From the NCBI GenBank assembly GCA_028565635.1, contig JAOXYB010075055.1:3560-23560 (forward strand): DNA of 20,001 nt, read 5' to 3'. Source of the DNA: Phoronis ovalis. Lineage: Eukaryota; Phoronida; Phoronidae. Shown piece after piece: positions 1 to 9,500 of this stretch (position 1 is the stretch's first letter; each line of letters opens with the position of its first letter). The notes under the pieces were generated by a model. It was not told the DNA's origin. It made no database searches and saw only the letters and a list, made by a program, of their open reading frames with translations. A program made the translations under genes and the position numbers.

Positions 1-108
1 TTGTATAGTGGTATTTCGTTTGCAATGTTGTATAGTGGTATTTCGTTTGCAATGTTGTATAGTGGTATTTCGTTTGCAATGTTGTATAGTGGTATTTCGT
101 TTGCGATG
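1..108. repeat. 27 bp minisatellite, four units, cut by the window edge
   Basis: Four head-to-tail copies of a 27-base unit start at 1, 28, 55 and 82. Each begins TTGTATAGTGGTATTTCG. The first three units are identical and the fourth has a single A-to-G change near its end, after which the array decays (TTGCATTTTG). The array probably continues to the left of the window. It lies upstream of the first visible C2CD5 exon and is therefore probably intronic. Because 27 is a multiple of three, two of the three forward frames are open through the array, but no splice site or conserved protein supports coding. Confidence 0.95.
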
Positions 109-412
109 TTGCATTTTGTAATAAAAGTTTTTTAGTTATGCTGCATTGGCTTGAACCCGCAGCGTTAACATTCAAATTTTAGACGCGAAAGCTTTGTGAT
201 GAAATGATAATGATGTAGATTAAATTTTCACATAGTTTCTCGCTGCTGTTCAAGCTAATGCTTATGTCCTCACTGCAAAATGTGACATTACAAGTGAAAT
301 ACCTCTATACCACAGGGTCGCCATTTCATTGCAAATGATAGTAAATTATTAACAAGGATGTGTTTTTACTCACATTTATCTCATTACCATTCATCGTTGT
401 TGATTTTTGTAG

Positions 413-545
413 ATATCAACATATGCCATGGTTTGTGGTGTAGGCGAACCATCTCAGAATGTGAAACCTGCTGTTCTTTCGCAAGATAAACTGGAAGATC
501 TAATGTTTCACATGGAAGATGATGGAGACCAATCAGCTATCATTG
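413..545 (+). CDS. C2CD5: C2CD5-like exon (first visible)
   Basis: Acceptor TTTTTGTAG ends at 412 and donor G|GTACAC follows 545. The exon reads in the only frame without a stop and ends with one base of a split Gly codon. It encodes an acidic, poorly conserved stretch including LEDLMFHMEDDGDQS. I do not recognise this part by itself; it is included because its phase joins the next exon and the frame stays open. Confidence 0.65.
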
Positions 546-3500
546 GTACACCTTATTTTCTTAGTATTTTTACACTATCAAGATTACTTTTAATTTGTAA
601 TATTTGACATAGAATACAGTCGATTGATTTTACCATCTTTTTCAACAGTAACATATGTTTTGTACCAAAGTCTTTGCAGATATTCAGTTGTCACAAAATT
701 CCAATTTTACATGCAACGACAACCATGCCAGTTACAACGCTTGGAAGAAAATGACATGTTGCATGCTACCTGGTACTTAGAAAATAATATTTTGTTTTTG
801 ATTGCAATGTTGGTAACCAGATTAATTACATCAGATACGATATTCTGCAGAAGTTGGGTCAAGAAAAATTGAACAGTGTTATTTGACCTATTTTGTTTGA
901 TCATGTTAAAATTTAAAAAATATTATGCATTTTAAACTCTATTTGTGTTTTGGCTAACATGAAAACTTGTCAGTATTACGAATTTATGGAAGTAAAATCT
1001 GTAAATATTTACAGGTTTGATATTGCTGTGCAAGATATTTGTGTTACAGGCATAAGAAAGTAATACATGCAGATTTGTTACAACTGTATTTGTATGTTGA
1101 TAGATTAGAGCGCAGCAGATGACGCAGTTTTTATTAAATTGACCATCAGAGACATGTACTCATATCTTTTCCATGTAGTTTCTTCAAGTTTCTCATGCTT
1201 TTTTTTATTCAAGTTTACCAGCAGGGGACACTATTGTAACATTAGTTAAGTGTTTAGAGCTGGAATGTAGTTAAGGTTTAATTACAAGCCCGACATGTAA
1301 TTATTTCTGCTTTTAACAGTTGCTGTTGTAATATTTTACTTTATGTTATAAATTATTGTTTCCTAGGTACAAAACCTTTAAAAAGTAAAAAGACTCACAA
1401 AGCAGTTAAATATCATGTAAGTTGAAAATATTTTATTTTTCACAATTACTGCCTTATTGCAGAACTAATTAATCTATAATAGATAACATTTATTACATCA
1501 AAGCTTAAAACTTAGGTAGACTTTTATATTTGTCTCCTTATTGGCAATGTTTCGTTTCAGACTCCACTGGCCCAGCGGTATGGGGTTAATTTAACTCCAC
1601 TATGTTACATACCTGGAGGAAAAATAGAAACTTATATAGGCAATCTGAGCTTCTTCTACATTAGAGAAAGCACATCAGTGAAAGAGGTAATTATATGTTG
1701 AAAAATGTTGGGGTACATGCTGCATTTCTTAAGATCTTTTTAAGCCTGACTTGCAAATTTAATTGGCAGACAAATTATTGATCTGAATGATCATCATTTG
1801 CACCACCAACAAATATTGCTTGCAAAATACGAGTCGATATACATTTTTGTTTTTTGGTAAATCTGATTGATTACATCAAGGCATGTTCAAACTCTGAAGT
1901 AATTGCATCTCAAAAGCCAGTTGAAGTACTGTTAAGACATTTAAGATATTGGTCAAAGGTTACCTTTAGGCCACATAAGCATTTGGAGATCAAATTTCTA
2001 AAATTGCATAAGACATTAAACAAATAAGATGAAGAAAGATTTTAGGCTTCACTGAAATTTTAAGCCAGAGCTGAAACCCTTCATCTATAGAACAATATAC
2101 TTCCAAATTGGAAAAAATCCCAATCAGTAAATTGTATAGTTCAGCTACAGAGGATATTACACATTTGAGATGAATCTAGTTTTCTCTTTCCCTTAGGTTT
2201 CAAAGTAATTTTCATCAATTGTTGATTGTACATAGCTGCCATTTTAATATATTTTTGCCTCAGAGAATCTCAAATACAATTAGCAAATATTTGTCTAATT
2301 AATTTCTCCTCATACAGAAAAACCCAAGTAACAAAATAAGCATTAATATTCTGGCAATTATCCTAGTAAGCCTGAGATTAAAATTAATCTGTTATAATAT
2401 ATAGTTATAGTTCATATCATGATGCAACTATGGACTATACTGTGGGGATTCTTGGTGGGAAATACTGTTTATTCCTCATTTCATGTTATTTTGCCCAGTC
2501 TCCAGTTACAATTGGTAGTCGTTTTAAAGGACTGGGTATGGAAAATTGATTTGGTTACATTCCTTTCATTTCTAATAATTGTTTATCAGTGAACAGTGAA
2601 CTCTGATACCTACTAGGGGACAATCTCAAAGAATTGGTACAGTAGCTGGTGCACAGTTTAATGAACACTACAAGTTTTATTAGAAAAACTATTGTACAGC
2701 TGTTAAAAAGTGTAGCTGAAAAAGTTAATTCTGAAAGTTATTTTAATGTAGTTATAGTGTTGTGACAAATTATTCCCTTGGTGGAATTTGGCATTGTAAA
2801 GTGAACAAAGTTTTGCCAACATTTTTTAGGTCATATTTAAATTCTATAACTTTGTAGCTATAAAAGCTGTAGTCTGGTTAAGAGTTTTTCCAAAGACTAT
2901 TTCGAAAATTTAAGTACTAAAGTTCACATTAATATTGTGGGAAATTTTTTTTTTTCTGTGATGTTTGTTTCTGTTAGCACAAAAGTCATTCACCTTATAT
3001 TTGTGATATCTGTTGCTTACTTTATATTACAAACCATATATAAATTATACATCGTGTTTGAAACTTGTGTCTGCAAACATTGTGCAACATATCAAATGAG
3101 GCTGTGTTATTTGCTTTTCAATTCTTCATATAAATATTTAACAAATTTGTTTTCTTTCATCATTTCACGTACTGTTTTTGATTATTTACAATGATATGTC
3201 ATTATAAGTTCCTTTTGTGTAATATCAATGAGTATCACACAGAGGAAATATGAATTTTGCAATATGTTAGTTTCTAATTTCCTCTATTATAAGATGGCTG
3301 GCCACATTCCCAAATCCTGTTGAAGCATCACTAGGTGGACACGTGAAAAACCCACAGTTACATCCTCCCACCTTAAAATCAATTTGTACATCTCCAGCAG
3401 GTATTCCGTAACAGATTCCAGACACTAAAACAAAAAAATAAGTAAAATAATAATATATTGCCATTTTCTGGTACGCTGTGTTTGTTGTGTCTGATATTTT

Positions 3501-6500
3501 TACATGTTTAGTTATCTTTTGTCTCCTACTGTTATTCAAACTTTGTTTGATGCAGGCTAACAATTTTGTCACATTTGTGCCTCGCTGAACTCAACAGGAA
3601 CTATAATATACATTTCAAGTCAAATTCCATTAATTTTGAATAATTTTGAGGTGATTTTCTTTGACCGCAGCTTCAACTTCAGGCTTTCAGGTGTGTGTAT
3701 CCCATGTGTAACATATCTGGTCATGATCATGATCAAAATGTCATTTAGAGGTAAAACATCAGACATTGCTTTAAACATAATTAAGAAAATTTGTGACTTG
3801 TCACACTAAATTAGTTTTAAGTTATATGTGAAACGATCACAGTTCTAAGATATTAGTTCAGCATATTCACTATATTATAAATGTCATCTAATTATCTAGT
3901 TTACTGTGGCTTTACCCAAGGTGTTGTTTTAAATTACATAAGAGATATTAAATGATCTCCAAACGTGATTAAATGATCTTACCAACTGAAGGACTGTAAT
4001 ATTCGTCAGCTCCTCGCAGATATATTACGCTTTCCACCTTGGTAGGGTTCGAGCATTCTACTCCATTCAGTTCAAACCACCAGCGGTTACATTGTTGCTG
4101 TCTTAAACCACCACTGACTTTAAGCACTCCATAAAATGACAACCATAAGCCTGAATTTTTGCTTTTCTTGGAAAACTTTAGTTTCTAAATAAAAATAAAG
4201 ATCAAAATTATGTTGACAGGTGGCAGTAGACATCATCTGGCTTTTCAATATAATTTACTGTACTATAACCAACTAAATTAATGCTTACTTTTTATTATCA
4301 TATGGCAATTCTTAGACACTCATAAATGACTAGTACATAAAGTTACATTAATAATCTAGTACATGTACAGTATCTACTACTACCGTAAGAAAATGTTCTA
4401 TAACCCTTATTCTTACTATAACTGTCTTTAGTTTGTCCACAGAAATAAAGTAGTAAATCCAAACTTATAAAAAAAGGCTTTTGCAGTAGAAGAAAAACGA
4501 CTGAACCCATATTGTACAAAACAACTCACAGATATATTAAACAGGGACCTGTAGTAGGGAAATGCCGTAAGTACTTATGATTACCTAACTTGCTCTGCAA
4601 ATATACAGTACGAGTTATGCAATTGTAATTTTATGATGTTTGTGACAGTGGACCCCAAGACTATTTCTTTGGTCTTACATTTTTGTTTTTCGTTAGATAT
4701 TTATATAGTTAATACCTGGATTGATGTAGAATCCAATGTTGATTCTGTGTTCCAACTGATTTGTTTAATATTTCTGGTTGCAGTCCTTTCTGAAAATAAA
4801 CCATCATGAGAACTTGAGGCTTGCTTATTACTGATAAATTAAAGAATATCCTTGCCAGGCCAAATTTGTACTCGTCCACTGTTTGATATATTGGTACATG
4901 GAGATAAATAATTGATTTTATTTACTATTTACTTAGAGATTAGGATTTTCATAAACAAGACCATTTAAAATAAAGCATGTTAAAAAATCAGGATAATGTG
5001 AAATGGTGAAAATTGCTAATTTGAATTCCACCTCATTTTTGTTTTTATCATCTTTTATGATGCTGTAACTATAGATTTTGTTTATATTTTGTACTAATTT
5101 AGAAAATAATTGTTAGTGTTTCAGTATTAAGGGACAGGTCAGAAATTACGACTGGTGGGTTGGAGCAAAACAGGGGGTTGTTATTTTTTGTGCAAGGCAA
5201 AAGAGAGGGTTGCGTATTTTTGTGCACAACAAAAGGAGGGGTGCAATTTGTCATGCAAAGAAAACCCAAAAATTGTCTCACATAACACCATTTACACCAG
5301 TCTGAATAAATCCATTCGTTCCTGTTCCGTACCTTCTCAACTAACGTCTGGGCTTAACCATATTCAATTTTTGTTCTATTCCTTCAATTTAGCAAGAGTG
5401 AAATAATTACGTCATTAATCTTTCGCCAACAAAGATAAGCCTTTCTCTATCTGGGTGATCCATCATTGCCTACCACGTCTATTCTATCATTATGACTTAT
5501 TCTGATTAGGTATCGCCGGGGAGATTGCTTTTGGCTTAGCGGACTATAGATAAACTCTGGCAGCACAGCATGTGTGTGATCGACCTCCTACCCGCTTAGT
5601 CCACTGTTATACCTATTATTATAAGCTGCAATTTGATTGGTGTCAAGACTTTCGTGACACTTTACGAGATAATAAACAAAAATTGCCCAGACGTTAGTTG
5701 AGAAGGTACAGGATACTAACAAATGGATTTATTCAGACTGCGTTTACACTTCAGACAGGCTTATAAAAGTTAATACCTGTACTCAACCCTTTATATCGTA
5801 TACAATCAACTTCATTGCACATCTGTGCAGTATATGTTAGCTTCATACATTCTACATTTATGATAATGATTATACTTCGAGATGGGTCAGAATTTATTTT
5901 TGGGCAGCAAGGCCAGGTGACATTGAAAGATGACAATTTTTATTTTTGGGTGCATGCCAAAGAGGATGCATTTTTATTTTGGCCTTTTCCATAAACTGAA
6001 TTCTCTTGAACAGTTATTATTCATAAGAGTAAAAGTAGAATAAATTAGACATGAAATATTAATATTAACTATCAGTTGGATTGTCTGTATGCTATTTTTA
6101 TAAATTAATACGAACATTTTAATCTAGGTACATGTATATAAGGTAAAAGATCTAGTTGTGTTTTAACAAGTTTAATGACTTGACAGAGAGGCTTGTTTAC
6201 ACATGTTTGTATTTTCTTTTGTTTTCTGAACCACAATTTTAGTTAACTTATTCACTTTCAAACCAGGTCTTAAAAATGTTTCTAACATGTACCAGAAGCT
6301 ATAATTTGAATTCTAAATTTTATAATTTCCCCCCGGTGGAGTGCCTCCCAGGCCCCTCTTGAATACATACTACCAGACATTTAATAACTAAATAATACAT
6401 TTTTATTTAAAACATACTACAATGCCATTAGAAAACATAACAGAAAAGAACACTGCAATGTGATGACTTTGCATTACAAGTATTTTGTATAAAATCTATG

Positions 6501-9500
6501 TAAATTCCCTAGATACAACAAGGCAGTATATGAGTAATGTCAAGATAAAAAAGTGAGTCATATTCCACAGAGCCCAAGTACGCTTGCTGTATAATTAAAC
6601 ACAGTTTGGGCTACAGATGCCGCCTAATTAATAAGTGTGCTTTTTTGAAGTTTTTAAATTTATATTATAGAGTATTTATGCTGGTCTCTTAATTATTAGT
6701 ATAGTGTCTCATATTTGACAGCATGTTTCACCGTAGTGGCTTCATCAAGTCAAATAAGTCTCAGCATTTGGCTAGTTTGGAACCACTTTCCCAGCAAGGT
6801 CTCTATAATCCCAAACAAGTAACCCAAACAGTACAGTGAAATTTGATTTATTCAAAAAGTTGCACTCTGTATATAAAAGAAGTTTGAATGCATAAAAAGT
6901 GGCACAATGCCATGGCAAAAAAAGAGTCCAAGAGTGTATCAGATTATAGAAAATCACATAGTAAAATATTCAAAAAATGTCATGGCCCAGATTCCCCTAG
7001 TTGTGCTTGCATGAATGTCTCTAACTCAAATTTCTGGAAAGGGATCATAATTTTATGTGCATAGTCTTGGGGGGGTTGCAATTTTTTGCACGTCTTAGAG
7101 GGGGGTGAATTTTTTTGTACACCATGTTTTTGAAATGCATCCAACCCTCCCTCCCTGTGTGGCAATTTCTGACCAGTCCCTAAAGCATTTTATCTAGCAA
7201 AAGCAAAAATGAAACTGTATGTAGCATACTGACCTAGTTTGAGAAGCTCGCTGGCTTGACTTGTAATCTTTTGGTTCAGAATATTCTGCTTGTTTTCCGT
7301 GTTTTGGATCTGTCTTCCCAACAGATATTGTTTAGTCTTAATTGTTACATCACTGTCCTGCAGATTGGTCAGTGTTGAGTTTTGATTGTTAATAGATTTT
7401 GCCAAGTTACCATGCTTTAATGATAATTCAGAAAATGTCTGATTGGACAGTGTAACAAGATTCTGAAGCATTGAACTCAATCCTTTATTTGTATTCTCAA
7501 GATTTGAAATTTGAAGCTGGGATTTTGTAGCTTGCTTTTCCAAGACATCCATTCGTTTACCATAACTGCTAAGTTGATTAGCATTTTGGTACTCCAGATT
7601 CTGTTGTTTTACACCAATATTTTTCAGGTTTGTTTCTAGTAAACTTTGCTCAGATTTCATATTTGCATTATCCAGCAATAGTGTCCCTAGTTTAGAACTA
7701 TGATCATCTACTGTTTGCTTCAGATTGACATGTATCGCCATAATTTCATCAAAGTGCTGCTTGCTTTGAGTGGCATGAGTTTCTATTGTGGAAGTTAGAT
7801 TTGTTTCCAATTTAGCAAATTGATGTTGCGAATCCAGTTGTTTCGCGCTGAAATGTGAAATGTTAGAAAATTTCTGATTTGCAAACGAACGATAAATCTG
7901 AAGAATGGAGCTCAAGTTTTTATCTGTATTTTCAAGATTTAAAATTTGAAGCTCAGAATTTATAACTTGCTTCTCTACGGCATCGAGGCGTGTGCCATAT
8001 TTGTTAAGTTTATTAAGTGCGATTGTTAACAATTTGGTGTGACTATCCTGCCATGATGCTTGTTTGTTTTGATTTGCCTCATCTCTTGCCTTGCATTCGT
8101 TTAGTTGGGTCATAACTGCAATCTGTTTATTTTCCAATTCCTGCACTTTGTTCGTAAGTGAACCTATTGTTGCTTCCATTTGAGTGAGCTTCATAGTTAT
8201 ATCTGTAGTTACTTGACCTTTTGCACAACTACCAAAAATAACCACAAGCAGCGAAAGTGTTGCTATATTCAATTTCATGACTTTTTTTGTTACTGATTTA
8301 CTGTGCGGATAAATTGAATTGATCTGTGCTGTCCCACGATACAGATTATGTTTAACATATCAAGTGTTATCTGTGGAAAAGAACAAAGGTTGGATGTATT
8401 TGGGCTACATGGGAATTTAAATTTTTCTACAGTTCACAGTAGTTATTCTGGTATTCTTATCTTTTAGATTTGAACAAAGTGTCTAAATATCAGATTAATT
8501 ATTTATTAACATCAGATTAAATTTTGTAAATAAAAATTTGTTACAATAGTATACCTGCCTACTATCACCTATTCTGCTCTCACATTCTCACAAGAATTAA
8601 CTAGTTATTCATTATTAATCTTACCACAGTAAGAATAATAAATCAAATAATGAAGTAATTACATGAAATGATCTTGTGTTTGAATGGTTGTTATTGTTAT
8701 ATAACTGCTTACTTTTTAAATGTTATAAAAGTGTCTTGTCCAAGTTTAGACTTTTCCAGTTAGTTTTGAGTGTTCTCCACAAAAAACTTATGCTTGTTCA
8801 GGGCAACAATGAACTTTGGTATATAAACCATATATTATTTATCAATATTTTATCTATCCATATTTGGGGTTTACATAAAAAATATTATAGGCCCTGCAAC
8901 ATGTATACTTTATTTTATGGAGAACACTGGTTTTAATTTGGATTCTTATACTAATTTCAACCACAAATCCTTAAATTTCATGAAGAATGTCATAAGAATA
9001 CTGCGAGTTGCATTTCATGTGTATTTACAGTGTGGTGGTTTGGCTGGTTTCGTCCATAGTGTTATCATAGAAGTTCAAGCGATTGTCCGCGCCCATGTCG
9101 CCGCATTGAGTGGGAATGCTCTAGTGTCATATAGGATGACACAGTGTGTCCTACAGGACAATCCACATAAAAATCAGGTATCAATTAGTTTAAAGAGATT
9201 GTTAATTATAAACATGAGTTACCAAATGTAATATTCTAATTTCACATGGAAAAAAGAGCATTCCACAAGACCAGATGATAAATCAAGTACAACTTGCAGT
9301 TTTCTAAATACATACGTGCTCATTTCATAAAGTTACAGGACAGCACTCAACATTTAAATGGCTCAGTATATGCAATTTTACAGAATATAAAATTCCACGA
9401 AAGTAGTACTCATTGTCAACTTTACTTGTCAGTGTCTCTTTTTCAATATTTTGTATGTGACCGCACAAATCCTAATCTGTTTCCATATCAAATATCGGTT

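Larger units (their letters stand above)
4790..7233 (-). other. Gene A intron 1, mostly transposon-derived
   Basis: This 2,444-base phase-1 intron separates the stalk exon from the head exons. About 2,050 of its bases (5131-7180) look like an inserted element that itself contains a MITE. Without the insert the intron would be about 390 bases. No exon was found inside it. Confidence 0.7.
1687..9030 (+). other. 7.3 kb C2CD5 intron hosting a nested antisense gene
   Basis: The flanking exons join in phase 0 (...STSVKE | CGGLAGF...) and reproduce a contiguous conserved block, so I place no coding exon of the host gene between them. The stretch 1687-3266 contains only AT-rich DNA with no exon, RNA gene or repeat that I can support. 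The stretch 3267-8278 holds the minus-strand CTHRC1-like gene A. The stretch 8381-9030 shows nothing recognisable. Confidence 0.8.

Noticed and set aside
624-872. 82-residue plus-strand ORF in the intron after the first visible C2CD5 exon
   Set aside because: It overlaps an equally open minus-strand ORF, has no homology, and the flanking exons join correctly without it.
2937-3194. 85-residue plus-strand ORF rich in Phe, Tyr, Ile and Leu
   Set aside because: The composition is what AT-rich intron DNA gives. It lies within the C2CD5 intron, with no splice support and no recognisable domain.
3425-3572. N-terminal part of the 101-residue minus-strand ORF over gene A exon 4
   Set aside because: The sequence before 3424 is intron 3 (ending TTGTTTTAG). 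The MTKLLACIKQ start has no counterpart in gene B or CTHRC1.
7190-7233. Gene A as an intronless 362-residue protein ending at 7190
   Set aside because: The frame continues past the donor CTAG|GTCAGT only by chance. The paralogue has a donor at the same aligned codon, and the head exons join in phase.
7234-8278. Collagen triple-helix repeat, expected for CTHRC1
   Set aside because: I read the whole stalk of both paralogues for Gly-X-Y runs and found none; Gly is rare and Pro nearly absent.
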